From assembly GCA_003282205.1 (NCBI GenBank), contig QBZW01000008.1:1-64000 (forward strand): 64,000 nucleotides of DNA. Direction: 5' to 3'. Below, piece by piece: positions 46,055-55,411 of the stretch; within the stretch, counting starts at the first letter, position 1, and each line of letters begins with the position of its first letter. This stretch comes from Pelagibacteraceae bacterium AG-337-G04. Its GTDB lineage: Bacteria > Pseudomonadota > Alphaproteobacteria > Pelagibacterales > Pelagibacteraceae. Made by a program: the position numbers and the translations under genes. The notes below the pieces were generated by a model. The model saw only the letters and a program-made list of their open reading frames with translations. It was not told the DNA's origin and did not search any database.

Positions 46055-46648
46055 TTATTTTTTAACAACTCTTAGATCATCAACCAAGAAAATACTTGTA
46101 ATTACATCCTCAACATCTAAAATTTGTTTAGCCTCTTTGATAACTTCATCTCTTTCATTTTTATTTTGCGCTATACCATAGATATATATTTTCTTTTTAT
46201 AAGTATCTATATTGTAGTTAACAGCCTTAATTTTTTTACTTCCAATTAAAGTTGCTCTTAACTGTGAGGTTATTAATATATCTTTTGCAGATCTTTTGAA
46301 ATTAAATTTTTCTTTAATTTGTAAATCATTCTTAACAGATCTAGCACCTTTAATCTCCCAAGCTAACTTTGTAATTTTAAGTTTGTCTTCAACAGAATTT
46401 ACTTTTCCTGTAAGAAAAATTCTTCCATCAAGAATTTTTGTTTTAACAGAAATAATATAATTTTTATCCTTTGATAATAATTTCGCTCTTAAATTTTGTT
46501 GCATAATAGAGTCATCGATTTGAGTTCCAAGACTCCTTGGATCAAAGGCAATTGAAACACCAGTTCCTAACAGTCCTGAAGAAGAGTATCCGACACAACT
46601 CGAAAGTATAACGAAACTAAACAATATTATAATTTTTTTAATTTTCAT
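46055..46648 (-). CDS. dolP: BON-domain outer-membrane lipoprotein DolP-like
   Basis: A 197-aa lipoprotein: hydrophobic signal with lipobox LSSC (Cys18), then two BON domains, the first with VKTKILDGRIFLTGKV and the second with YNIDTYKKKIYIYGIAQ. In E. coli DolP (YraP) supports outer-membrane integrity and the BAM complex. Here it directly follows rsmI and faces an LpoA-like gene, which keeps the yraL-yraM-yraP neighbourhood of enterobacteria and strengthens the call. Confidence 0.85.
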   Translation of the reverse strand: MKIKKIIILFSFVILSSCVGYSSSGLLGTGVSIAFDPRSLGTQIDDSIMQQNLRAKLLSKDKNYIISVKTKILDGRIFLTGKVNSVEDKLKITKLAWEIKGARSVKNDLQIKEKFNFKRSAKDILITSQLRATLIGSKKIKAVNYNIDTYKKKIYIYGIAQNKNERDEVIKEAKQILDVEDVITSIFLVDDLRVVKK

Positions 46649-47489
46649 TCTTTATTTCTAGACAATACTTATAGATAAGTTTTTTAGAAATTTCTCTGTT
46701 CTCTGAGACTTTTTTTACAATATCCTTAATTGACATTTTTTTAATTAATATTTTAACTTTTTTTTTATCAGACTCATTAAGTTCTTTATAACTGAATTTT
46801 TCTTTTTTTGTTTCAGAAATAACAACAGTTATCTCTCCTTTTCTTGAAAAATTTATATTTGATAATTCTTTTACAGGTGTTCGAATATATTCTTCATGAT
46901 ATTTTGTTATTTCTCTACAAATTATGATATCTCTTTTCAAAAAAAATTCTTTTATATCATCAATTCTTTTTTCAAGTTTATTCGGGGATATGAAAAATAC
47001 AATTGAACTTTCAAGCGATAATAATTTATTGAATAATTTTTTAATTTGATTTTGTTTTTCTGGGAGAAAGCCACAAAAATAGAAATTGTCAGAAAAACCA
47101 CTTATTGAAATTGCTGCACTTAATGCAGATGCACCCGGAATTGGGAATACTTCTATTTCATTTTTCTCACATTCTTTTATCAATATTCTCCCAGGATCTG
47201 AAATGGTAGGTGTTCCTGCATCTGAAACTAATGAAACTATTTTATTTTTTTTAAGAATTTCTATAACTTTTGCTAAATTTTTATTTTCATTAAACTTGTG
47301 ATTTGAAACGAGTTTTTTATTTATTTCAAATTTCTGAAGTATTTTTTTTGTAACTCTTGTATCTTCACATAAAATTAAATCAGAATTTTGAAGTATTTTG
47401 ATTGCTCTAAATGAAATATCACCCATATTTCCAATTGGTGTAGCAACACAATATAGCCCAGGTTTAAATTTATTATTGTTTAAATTCAT
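46638..47489 (-). CDS. rsmI: 16S rRNA (cytidine-1402-2'-O)-methyltransferase
   Basis: A tetrapyrrole-methylase-fold enzyme of 283 aa that methylates the ribose of C1402 in 16S rRNA. The motifs YCVATPIGNMGDISFRAI, LCEDTR and SDAGTPTISDPG are characteristic. It overlaps the dolP start by 11 bases and is divergent from the LpoA-like gene (36-bp gap). Confidence 0.95.
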   Translation of the reverse strand: MNLNNNKFKPGLYCVATPIGNMGDISFRAIKILQNSDLILCEDTRVTKKILQKFEINKKLVSNHKFNENKNLAKVIEILKKNKIVSLVSDAGTPTISDPGRILIKECEKNEIEVFPIPGASALSAAISISGFSDNFYFCGFLPEKQNQIKKLFNKLLSLESSIVFFISPNKLEKRIDDIKEFFLKRDIIICREITKYHEEYIRTPVKELSNINFSRKGEITVVISETKKEKFSYKELNESDKKKVKILIKKMSIKDIVKKVSENREISKKLIYKYCLEIKNEN

Positions 47490-47525
47490 ATGAATTGTTT
47501 ATGTAAATATATTATTAAAACTTAA

Positions 47526-48677
47526 ATGAAAACTTTAATTAAATTGATAATATTTTTTGTAGTAGGCTACTGCCTTTTTGGTCAAAATATATATGCAACT
47601 GAAAAAATTAAGATTGGATTAATTGTCCCTTTAAGTGGTGAAAATTCTTTAATTGGTGAAAAAATTATTAAATCAACAAGAATGGCAATAAATAAAATAA
47701 ATGACGATAGAATTGAGATAATTCCTAAAGATACAAAATCAAATCCTATTGACGCTCTAAAAGTATCAAAGGAATTATATAAAGAGGGTGTAAAGATTAT
47801 TATTGGACCAGTTTTTAATGAAAGCACAAAATATCTTGATGATCTAAAGGAAATAACATTTTTATCTTTTACAAACAAATTAATAGATAATCCAAAAAAT
47901 GTAATTAGTGCAGGTGTTAATGCTATTTCACAATTAAAAACAATAAAAAAATTTAATGATAAAAATAATTTATCAAATAGTATTTTTTTAATACCTAGAT
48001 CACAATTTAAAAAAGAAATTGAGGAGGCAATTAACAAAACAAAAATTAATTATAAAGAAGTATTTTATTATGACAGAGACCCAACTAAACTTACAAAGCA
48101 AATTGAAGATTTAACAAAGTACCAAATAAGAAAAAATAATCTCAAAAATGAGATTAAAAGACTAGAGAATTTATCATTTAAGGATAAAGAAAAAAAAATA
48201 CAAAATTTGAAGAAAAAAGATACACTCGGAAATATTGGTTTTGACTCAGTTGTTATTGCTGATTTTGACGAAAATTTGAAAAGCGTTGCCACTTCTCTTT
48301 TATATACAGATGTCTCATCTAAAAGAGTTTTTTATATAACGTTGAACCAGTGGTTTGATGAGAGCCTTTTACAAGAAAATTCACTTCATCCAATATATTT
48401 TCCTTCAATCAATAAAAGTAATTATGAGCTATTTATGAACGATTTCAAAAATACTTATGGTTTGGATGGAGATCAACTTTCCTTTTTAAGCTATGATTTA
48501 TTAGGTTTAGTATATTTTTTAATTTATGAAAATGATTTTCAAATTTCAAAAAAAATATTCTATAAAAAAAATAAATTTAAAGGGAAAATAGGGATTTTTG
48601 AAATAAGCAAAAATACGATCACTCATCAACTTAACTTCTATAGCATCGAAGATAATAAATTTAAAAATATTTTTTAA
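47526..48677 (+). CDS. LpoA-like periplasmic-binding-fold lipoprotein/penicillin-binding protein activator
   Basis: A signal peptide (residues 1-24, ending IYATEK) leads into a type I periplasmic-binding fold: KIGLIVPLSGENSLIGEKII, IIIGPVFNEST and a C-terminal DGDQLSFLSYDLLGLVYFL segment. No lipobox is obvious, so anchoring is uncertain. The neighbourhood (rsmI and dolP opposite, rdgB behind) matches that of LpoA (YraM), an activator of PBP1A, but the N-terminal TPR part of enterobacterial LpoA is absent. Ligand unknown. Confidence 0.75.
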   Translation: MKTLIKLIIFFVVGYCLFGQNIYATEKIKIGLIVPLSGENSLIGEKIIKSTRMAINKINDDRIEIIPKDTKSNPIDALKVSKELYKEGVKIIIGPVFNESTKYLDDLKEITFLSFTNKLIDNPKNVISAGVNAISQLKTIKKFNDKNNLSNSIFLIPRSQFKKEIEEAINKTKINYKEVFYYDRDPTKLTKQIEDLTKYQIRKNNLKNEIKRLENLSFKDKEKKIQNLKKKDTLGNIGFDSVVIADFDENLKSVATSLLYTDVSSKRVFYITLNQWFDESLLQENSLHPIYFPSINKSNYELFMNDFKNTYGLDGDQLSFLSYDLLGLVYFLIYENDFQISKKIFYKKNKFKGKIGIFEISKNTITHQLNFYSIEDNKFKNIF

Positions 48678-49263
48678 TTTTTTTAAATGCATTGTAACGA
48701 TGGTCTATCCTATATTTTTTATTTGGCTCCATCTCGCCGAAAGTTAATCTTTTACCTTTAGGAATAAAAATTGGATCGTAACCAAAACCATTTTTTCCTC
48801 TCTTCATATTAGAGATTCTGCCATCAATTTTTCCAATTTTAGATACAAATTTGCCATTTGGCCAATAGATTGTGAGTACACAAATAAATCTTGCACTTAA
48901 ACTCTTCTTTTTCCAATTGTTATCTTTTTTTGAAATTTCTCTAAAAACTTTTCTAATTGCTAAATTGAAATTTCTTTTTTTTCCTGACCAATCTGCTGAA
49001 TATACACCAGGTGCTTTGTCTAAAATATCGATTTCAATTCCTGAGTCATCTGACATACAAATTTTATTAGTTTTTTCTGAAAAATATTTTGCTTTTAAAA
49101 GTGAGTTTTGTTTAAATGTAGTTCCAGTTTCTATTGGACTGGGTATTTTATCTTCCAAATTTGAGTAAATTTTTAAACTTTTGGGTAGAAGATCTGCTAT
49201 TTCCTTAAGTTTTCCTTTATTATTTGATCCAATGAATATCTCTTTAATTTTTTTTATAGGCAT
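48661..49263 (-). CDS. rdgB: XTP/dITP diphosphatase (RdgB/HAM1)
   Basis: Cleans the nucleotide pool of inosine and xanthosine triphosphates. Motifs are SNNKGKLKEI near residue 13, MSDDSGIEIDIL near 70 and KRGKNGFGYDPIF near 155, in a 200-aa chain of normal length. Its 3' end overlaps the convergent LpoA-like gene by 17 bases. Confidence 0.95.
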   Translation of the reverse strand: MPIKKIKEIFIGSNNKGKLKEIADLLPKSLKIYSNLEDKIPSPIETGTTFKQNSLLKAKYFSEKTNKICMSDDSGIEIDILDKAPGVYSADWSGKKRNFNLAIRKVFREISKKDNNWKKKSLSARFICVLTIYWPNGKFVSKIGKIDGRISNMKRGKNGFGYDPIFIPKGKRLTFGEMEPNKKYRIDHRYNAFKKIKKYF

Positions 49264-49298
49264 CTAGAAATTATACTTTTTCTTACCATATAAACAAT

Positions 49299-49949
49299 AT
49301 GGACAAGGAAGAATTAAAAGAAAATGCGGAAAAAAGTACTTTGAGTGAGAATGAGATAAATGCTCAAACAAAAGAAAATGATAATCCAACTAAAAGAAAT
49401 GAAGATAAAAATTTAGAGACCGAGACAAAAGAGGATATAAAACTTACTCCAGAAGAAGAATTAGAAACTCTCAAAGATAAGTTAGCTAGAACGTTTGCAG
49501 AAATGGAAAATCAACGGAGAAGATTTGAAAAAGAAAAAGAAGATGCGTATGAATATGGAGGATATTCTTTTGCTAAAGAGGCATTGAATTTGTTAGATAA
49601 TCTTGAAAGATCAAAAGCGACACTAGAAAATGATGAAAATTTAAAAAGCACAGACGCACAAAAAAAAATCTTAGAACATTTAAACATTATAAATGACGAT
49701 ATGCTTTCAATATTTAAAAAAAATAATATTGAACCTATAAAGTCAATTAACCAAAAACTTGATCCAAATCTTCATCAAGCAATGATGGAGATTGAGGATG
49801 ATAAAAAAGAACCTGGAACAATCGTTCAAGAAATACAAAAAGGATTTATGATGAAAGATAGATTATTGAGACCCTCTTTGGTTGGTGTTTCAAAGAAAGT
49901 TTTAAAAAATGAAGAAAAAGAAGTACAAAAAGATGAAAAAAACCAATAA
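49299..49949 (+). CDS. grpE: Nucleotide exchange factor GrpE
   Basis: A 216-aa DnaK exchange factor: a charged, low-complexity N terminus, a long coiled coil (about 48-120) and a C-terminal beta domain with the signature LDPNLHQAMMEIEDDKKEPGTIVQEIQKGF. It directly precedes dnaK-dnaJ; the 75-bp gap before dnaK has no clear CIRCE element (only one TTAGCAC half is seen). A weak TTGTAG-N16-TATATG promoter is present in that gap. Confidence 0.95.
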   Translation: MDKEELKENAEKSTLSENEINAQTKENDNPTKRNEDKNLETETKEDIKLTPEEELETLKDKLARTFAEMENQRRRFEKEKEDAYEYGGYSFAKEALNLLDNLERSKATLENDENLKSTDAQKKILEHLNIINDDMLSIFKKNNIEPIKSINQKLDPNLHQAMMEIEDDKKEPGTIVQEIQKGFMMKDRLLRPSLVGVSKKVLKNEEKEVQKDEKNQ

Positions 49950-50024
49950 AACCAGCAAAAATTTAAATATTGTAGATGGTTGTAGTATAAAAATTAGCAC
50001 TTATATGACGATCAGGTATTAATT

Positions 50025-51944
50025 ATGAGCAAAGTAATAGGAATTGATTTAGGTACAACAAACTCTTGTGTAGCTGTCATGGAAGGATCACAAGCTAAAG
50101 TTTTAGAAAATGCTGAAGGTGCAAGAACAACACCTTCTGTTGTCGCATTTTCTGAAAATGATGAAAAATTAATTGGACAACCTGCAAAGAGACAAGCAGT
50201 AACTAATCCTGAAAATACAATATTTGCTGTTAAAAGATTAATAGGAAGAAATTTTGATGATCCATCTGTTAAAAAAGATGTTCAGACTGCACCATTCAAG
50301 ATTGTTAACTCTGATAAAGGAGATGCTTGGATAGAGGCTAAAGGTAATAAATATTCTCCATCTCAAATTTCTGCTTTTACACTTCAGAAAATGAAAGAAA
50401 CTGCAGAGAAATATTTAGGCCAAGAAGTTAAACAAGCTGTAATAACAGTGCCAGCTTATTTTAATGATGCACAAAGACAAGCAACAAAAGATGCTGGAAA
50501 AATAGCAGGATTAGAAGTTTTAAGAATTATTAATGAGCCAACTGCAGCATCTCTTGCATATGGATTAGATAAAAAAACAAACAGCAAAATTGCTGTTTAT
50601 GATTTAGGTGGTGGTACTTTTGATGTATCAATACTTGAGTTAGGAGATGGAGTATTCGAAGTTAAATCTACAAACGGAGATACTTTTTTAGGTGGAGAAG
50701 ATTTCGACAATACGATCGTTGATTACTTATTAGCTGAATTTAAAAAAGAAAATGGTATTGATTTAAAATCAGATAAATTAGCATTACAAAGACTTAAGGA
50801 AGCTGCAGAAAAAGCAAAAATTGAATTATCATCCGCTGCTCAAACTGAAATAAATCTGCCGTTTATTACAGCAGACAAAACTGGTCCTAAACATATTAAT
50901 ATGAAAATGACTAGAGCAAAACTTGAGGCTCTTGTTGAAGATCTTATTTCTAGAACTATTCCACCATGCGAAACAGCTCTTAAAGATGCTGGTTTAAGTG
51001 CGAGCGAAATTGATGAAATAATACTTGTTGGCGGTATGACAAGAATGCCAAAAGTGATAGATGAAGTTAAAAATTTCTTTGGTAAAGAGCCAAATAAATC
51101 TGTGAACCCTGATGAGGTTGTTGCTATGGGAGCTGCTATTCAAGCAGGTGTCTTACAAGGAGATGTAAAAGATGTATTATTACTTGATGTAACCCCGCTT
51201 TCACTTGGAATAGAAACATTGGGTGGAGTTTCGACAAAATTGATTGAAAAAAATACAACAATACCAACTAAAAAAAGTCAGGTTTTCTCAACAGCAGAGG
51301 ATAACCAACCAGCAGTTTCAATTAGAGTTTTACAAGGTGAAAGAGATATGGCTTCTGACAACAAGGTTTTAGGTAACTTTGAACTAGTTGGGATAGCTCC
51401 TGCTCCTAGAGGTGTTCCTCAAATTGAAGTCACATTTGATATTGACGCAAATGGAATAGTGAATGTTTCTGCTAAAGATAAAGGGACTGGTAAAGAACAG
51501 AAAATCCAAATTCAGGCATCAGGTGGTTTAAGTGACGAAGAAATAAATCAAATGGTAAAAGATGCTGAAACCAATAAAGAAGCTGATAAAAAGAAAAGAG
51601 AAGCTGTAGATGCAAGAAATCAAGCTGACACTCTACTTCATTCTACTGAAAAGAACTTAAAAGAGCATGGTAGTAAAGTTTCCGATGCAGACAAAAAGGC
51701 TATTGAAGATGCATCTGCTAACGTAAGAAATGCATTAAAAGGAACTAATGTAGAAGAAATTAAAAAGAAAACTCAAGATTTGGTTCAAGCTTCAATGAAA
51801 CTAGGAGAAGCTATTTACAAATCACAACAAAGTACAAAACCTGGTGATGCACCTAAAGATGCAAAAGATGAAGGGAAAAAAGACGATAATGTTGTTGATG
51901 CAGACTTTGAAGAAGTAAAAGACGATAAAGAAAAAAGCGCCTAA
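50025..51944 (+). CDS. dnaK: Hsp70 chaperone DnaK
   Basis: A 639-aa Hsp70. The N-terminal [17 protein letters not shown] phosphate loop, the [15 protein letters not shown] segment, the [10 protein letters not shown] region and the [19 protein letters not shown] linker are intact. The C-terminal lid ends with a low-complexity acidic tail ([16 protein letters not shown]). It works with GrpE and DnaJ, encoded on either side. Confidence 0.98.
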   Translation: MSKVIGIDLGTTNSCVAVMEGSQAKVLENAEGARTTPSVVAFSENDEKLIGQPAKRQAVTNPENTIFAVKRLIGRNFDDPSVKKDVQTAPFKIVNSDKGDAWIEAKGNKYSPSQISAFTLQKMKETAEKYLGQEVKQAVITVPAYFNDAQRQATKDAGKIAGLEVLRIINEPTAASLAYGLDKKTNSKIAVYDLGGGTFDVSILELGDGVFEVKSTNGDTFLGGEDFDNTIVDYLLAEFKKENGIDLKSDKLALQRLKEAAEKAKIELSSAAQTEINLPFITADKTGPKHINMKMTRAKLEALVEDLISRTIPPCETALKDAGLSASEIDEIILVGGMTRMPKVIDEVKNFFGKEPNKSVNPDEVVAMGAAIQAGVLQGDVKDVLLLDVTPLSLGIETLGGVSTKLIEKNTTIPTKKSQVFSTAEDNQPAVSIRVLQGERDMASDNKVLGNFELVGIAPAPRGVPQIEVTFDIDANGIVNVSAKDKGTGKEQKIQIQASGGLSDEEINQMVKDAETNKEADKKKREAVDARNQADTLLHSTEKNLKEHGSKVSDADKKAIEDASANVRNALKGTNVEEIKKKTQDLVQASMKLGEAIYKSQQSTKPGDAPKDAKDEGKKDDNVVDADFEEVKDDKEKSA

Positions 51945-51972
51945 ACTATCAACCATTTGTCTATAACTAGTT

Positions 51973-53103
51973 ATGGCAAAAAGAGATTATTACGATGTCT
52001 TGGGTGTTAATAAAAGCGCTAGTTCAGATCAAATTAAAGCGGCATACAGAAAGCAAGCAGTAAAATATCATCCTGATAAAAATAAAGGTGATAAAGGAGC
52101 TGAAGAAAAATTCAAAGAAGCTTCTGAAGCCTATCATGTTCTATCAAACTCAGAACGAAAACAAAATTACGATAACTTTGGACATGCCGCATTTGAAAAT
52201 GGTGGAGGAGGTGGAAGAGGTGGTTTTGGAAACTTTGACTTTTCTGGCTCTTTTTCAGATATTTTTGAGGACTTTTTTGGTGAAGGATTTGGTGGGGGCG
52301 GGAGAAGGTCAAGAAGATCTAACAACCGTGGATCTGACTTAAGATATGACCTCTCTATTAGCTTAGAAGAGGCTTATGCAGGAAAAAAACAGGATATTAA
52401 ATTCTCAACATCAGATAGATGTGATACTTGCAGTGGTTCAGGCTCAAAACCTGGACAAAGCGCAAGTGCATGTTCTATGTGTGGAGGACATGGACAAGTA
52501 CGTTCTAGCCAAGGTTTTTTCACTGTTCAGCAAACATGTCCTCAATGTGCTGGTTCAGGCGAACAAATTACTGATCCTTGTACAAGTTGTGGAGGTCGAG
52601 GTAAAAAGCAAGCAAGTAAGCGCCTTTCTGTTACAATTCCTAAAGGAGTAGATGATGGAACTAGAATTAGATTATCCGGAAAAGGGGAAGCAGGTTCAAG
52701 GGGAGCTAGTAATGGTGATCTATATTTATTTATAAATGTAAATTCTCATGAACTTTTCAAAAGATCAGAAGAAAACTTATTTTTTGAATGCCCAATTTCC
52801 ATTGCAGATGCAGCGCTTGGAACTGAATTGAAAATACCAACAATAGATGGTGGAAAGGCTAAAATAAAAATTCCTGCTGGAACACAAAGTGGAAAACAAT
52901 TTAGGTTGAGAGAAAAAGGAATGCCATTAATGAGAGGAAATGACTATGGAGACCTTTATGTACAAGTGAATACTGAAGTGCCAGTGTCGTTGAATAAAGA
53001 ACAAAAAGAATTACTTGAAAAATTCAGAGAAATTGAAAATGAAAAGTCAAATCCTAGTATTAAAAAATTCTTTAAAAAAGCAAAAAGTTTTTGGAAAAAT
53101 TAA
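51973..53103 (+). CDS. dnaJ: Hsp40 co-chaperone DnaJ
   Basis: A 376-aa type I J-protein: J domain with HPD at residues 34-36 (KYHPDKN), a Gly/Phe-rich stretch (about 75-110), a zinc domain with four Cys motifs (CDTCSGSG, CSMCGGHG, CPQCAGSG, CTSCGGRG) and the C-terminal substrate-binding domains. All features are standard. The next gene, a 33-codon peptide, begins directly at the stop. Confidence 0.98.
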   Translation: MAKRDYYDVLGVNKSASSDQIKAAYRKQAVKYHPDKNKGDKGAEEKFKEASEAYHVLSNSERKQNYDNFGHAAFENGGGGGRGGFGNFDFSGSFSDIFEDFFGEGFGGGGRRSRRSNNRGSDLRYDLSISLEEAYAGKKQDIKFSTSDRCDTCSGSGSKPGQSASACSMCGGHGQVRSSQGFFTVQQTCPQCAGSGEQITDPCTSCGGRGKKQASKRLSVTIPKGVDDGTRIRLSGKGEAGSRGASNGDLYLFINVNSHELFKRSEENLFFECPISIADAALGTELKIPTIDGGKAKIKIPAGTQSGKQFRLREKGMPLMRGNDYGDLYVQVNTEVPVSLNKEQKELLEKFREIENEKSNPSIKKFFKKAKSFWKN

Positions 53104-53205
53104 ATGAAAAAAAAAATTAAATATACAATTTTTGGAATTATTTATGTTTTGGCTATTTTAATTCTTGGTGCCTATTTTTATAAAGAGGGAATTGGTATAA
53201 TCTAG
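53104..53205 (+). CDS. 33-aa single-span membrane peptide after dnaJ
   Basis: The ATG follows the dnaJ TAA with no gap. The frame encodes a basic head MKKKIKYT, one hydrophobic helix (about residues 9-25), and a polar tail YKEGIGII. Coding potential is modest at this length; the immediate junction and the positive-inside helix favour a real microprotein. No family recognised. Confidence 0.45.
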   Translation: MKKKIKYTIFGIIYVLAILILGAYFYKEGIGII

Positions 53206-53220
53206 CACTTTAAAGTTTCA

Positions 53221-54678
53221 ATGATGAATAAGATAGTCTGGTTTAGATATGATCTAAGAGTTTATGATAATAGTGCTTTTGCTCAGGCAATAAAAGATGG
53301 AAATGTTCTTCCTATTTTTATTGTTGATAAAGAACTTTTTAAATTAGAGACATCAAGCTCTTTTCATTTGAGATTTATAGAAGACTCATTAAATGATCTT
53401 AAAGAAAAATTAAAAAAAAAATATAATTCAAATTTATCTATTTATTACGGTAACACTAAGGACATATTAAAATATTTGATACAGGAATATTCTATTAATA
53501 AAATTTACTCAAATATAATTTTTAAACATAAATATTTAATGGATTTGGATAAAAATTGTGGAAATTTATTTAATGACCTAAAAGTAAAATGGATACAGAC
53601 AAACCAATTTGGGATTGATTTAAATCATAGAAAGAGATTTAAATGGGCTTACAATTGGAATAAATTTATTCAGTCTGATGAAAAATATTATAAGTTTAAC
53701 TGTAAATTTATAAACATTAACAATAATTTTGATTTCAAAGACGTTAAAACAAATAAAATCAATGGAAAATTAATACAACTCGGTGGAAGAGATAAGGCAA
53801 TTAAACTATTAAATAGCTTTATTGAGACAAGGTCTGAGAATTATCAGAGAGAAATGTCATCTCCAGTAAGTGGAGAAATTGCCTGCTCCAGGTTAAGTCC
53901 ACACATCACTTATGGAACAATATCTTTAAAAGAAATCCATAGAAAAATTACAGATAAGCTAAAAAAAAGTTGCACAATTAATAAAAGAAAATCACTTGTA
54001 GCTTTTAAAAGTCGTCTTGCTTGGCACTGCCATTTTATTCAAAAACTGTATGATGAACCAGAAATTGAGTATAAGAATTTAAATAGTGCTTTTGATATAT
54101 TGAGAAAAGATTTTAATGAAAAATATTATGAAGCTTGGAGAACAGGTTTCACTGGCTATCCATTTATTGACGCTTGTATGAGATATTTAGAACAAAATGG
54201 TTGGATCAATTTTAGAATGAGGGCTATGTTGGTTTCATTTGCATCTTATCAATTGTGGTTAGACTGGAAACAAACCTCTAAACATCTTGCAAAATTATTT
54301 ACTGATTATGAGCCTGGGATACATTATTCTCAATTTCAAATGCAATCTGGAACCACAGGAATTAATTCAATTAGAATTTATAACCCAATTAAACAATCAT
54401 TAGATCAAGACCCAAATGGAAATTTTATAAAAAAATGGGTACCAGAGTTAAAAAATATTCAAGGTAAATTAATACACGAGCCTTGGAAACTAACTTATAT
54501 TGATCAAAAAAGTATAAATTTTGAATTGGGAAAAGATTATCCATTACCTATTGTTAATAATCAAAAAACAACCAGAATCGCTAGAGACGAAATATGGAAA
54601 GTGAAAAAATCAAACCAAGCTAAAGAATTGTCGAAGTTAATAGTTCAAAAACATGCAAGTTTAAGTTCAAGAAGATAA
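53221..54678 (+). CDS. phrB: Cryptochrome/photolyase family flavoprotein
   Basis: Probably a DNA photolyase repairing UV-induced pyrimidine dimers with light. The N-terminal Rossmann part starts IVWFRYDLRVYDN, and the FAD-binding helical part has RLAWHCHFIQKL, TGFTGYPFIDACMRYLEQNGW and NFRMRAMLVSFASYQLW. The later FAD segment reads HYSQFQMQSGTTGINSIRIYNP rather than the usual NNGNWQW of class I CPD photolyases, so it belongs to a divergent branch; repair versus signalling cannot be decided. The start may be 53221 or the adjacent ATG at 53224. Confidence 0.88.
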   Translation: MMNKIVWFRYDLRVYDNSAFAQAIKDGNVLPIFIVDKELFKLETSSSFHLRFIEDSLNDLKEKLKKKYNSNLSIYYGNTKDILKYLIQEYSINKIYSNIIFKHKYLMDLDKNCGNLFNDLKVKWIQTNQFGIDLNHRKRFKWAYNWNKFIQSDEKYYKFNCKFININNNFDFKDVKTNKINGKLIQLGGRDKAIKLLNSFIETRSENYQREMSSPVSGEIACSRLSPHITYGTISLKEIHRKITDKLKKSCTINKRKSLVAFKSRLAWHCHFIQKLYDEPEIEYKNLNSAFDILRKDFNEKYYEAWRTGFTGYPFIDACMRYLEQNGWINFRMRAMLVSFASYQLWLDWKQTSKHLAKLFTDYEPGIHYSQFQMQSGTTGINSIRIYNPIKQSLDQDPNGNFIKKWVPELKNIQGKLIHEPWKLTYIDQKSINFELGKDYPLPIVNNQKTTRIARDEIWKVKKSNQAKELSKLIVQKHASLSSRR

Positions 54679-55410
54679 TTAATCTCTTGCCATTTTAATA
54701 AAAATATCACCCATACCACCTTGAACCTGTTCTAATGGTGCATTATTTCTTAATTCACAATAAGTTCCTGTGTATTCATCTTTATCTATGGCTGCAATAC
54801 TCTGTTCATTGCATTTTGATGAATTATGTAAAAGACCAATAACAAGTCTATTATCTATTGAAACAACTTGTTTATTGTCCAGATTATCTCCGTCGCAGAA
54901 ATAATTTCTATTTACTTCTCTAGGAAAATCTTTTTTTCCACATGGGTTTTTAATAGTTAAGACAGAAAATTCTTTTTCTCCATCTAAGAATTTATATTTC
55001 ATATTTTTAACTTGAGAATATTTCATTAAATCACATGAACATGGAAAACAGCATTTATAGTAAAAACCGCATATTTTTTCACTATTTTCTGAGCTTTTTA
55101 AATAAACAAAATCTGGTTTACTGTTTGGAGATATTAAAGAACCCGAAACAGCGCAATATAATTTATTATATTCTATAAAATCTTGATGAGTAATTTTTTT
55201 ATCTAAAATATGTTTAAAAAATTTTGGACCAGCGGCATTTCTATTTTGATCAGGAAAAATCTTTATCCAATCTTTAGCAAGATCCTCATAATAATTAAAG
55301 TCTTTTGAATACAATGGTTTTATAAAACAAAAAGTAGTTATTAGAAAAAATATAAAAATAGTTTTTAAAAAATTAAATTTTTTATTTTTTTTAATAAGTA
55401 TTTCTGTCAT
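54679..55410 (-). CDS. Cysteine-rich exported protein of unknown function
   Basis: A 243-aa protein with an N-terminal hydrophobic segment (about 14-34, then SKDF), so exported or anchored. The rest carries about ten cysteines, clustered in ICGFYYKCCFPCSCD near 115-128 and spaced as NPC, YFC, SKC and TYC later, likely disulfide-bonded in the periplasm. It ends with a glycine-rich GGMGDIFIKMA. I recognise no family. The ATG starts one nucleotide after the stop of the CRTAC1-like gene, so the two are translated as a unit. Confidence 0.7.
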   Translation of the reverse strand: MTEILIKKNKKFNFLKTIFIFFLITTFCFIKPLYSKDFNYYEDLAKDWIKIFPDQNRNAAGPKFFKHILDKKITHQDFIEYNKLYCAVSGSLISPNSKPDFVYLKSSENSEKICGFYYKCCFPCSCDLMKYSQVKNMKYKFLDGEKEFSVLTIKNPCGKKDFPREVNRNYFCDGDNLDNKQVVSIDNRLVIGLLHNSSKCNEQSIAAIDKDEYTGTYCELRNNAPLEQVQGGMGDIFIKMARD

Positions 55411-55411
55411 A

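Noticed and set aside
49950-50024. CIRCE heat-shock operator before dnaK
   Set aside because: Only a single TTAGCAC half-site is present; the second half GTGCTAA is missing.
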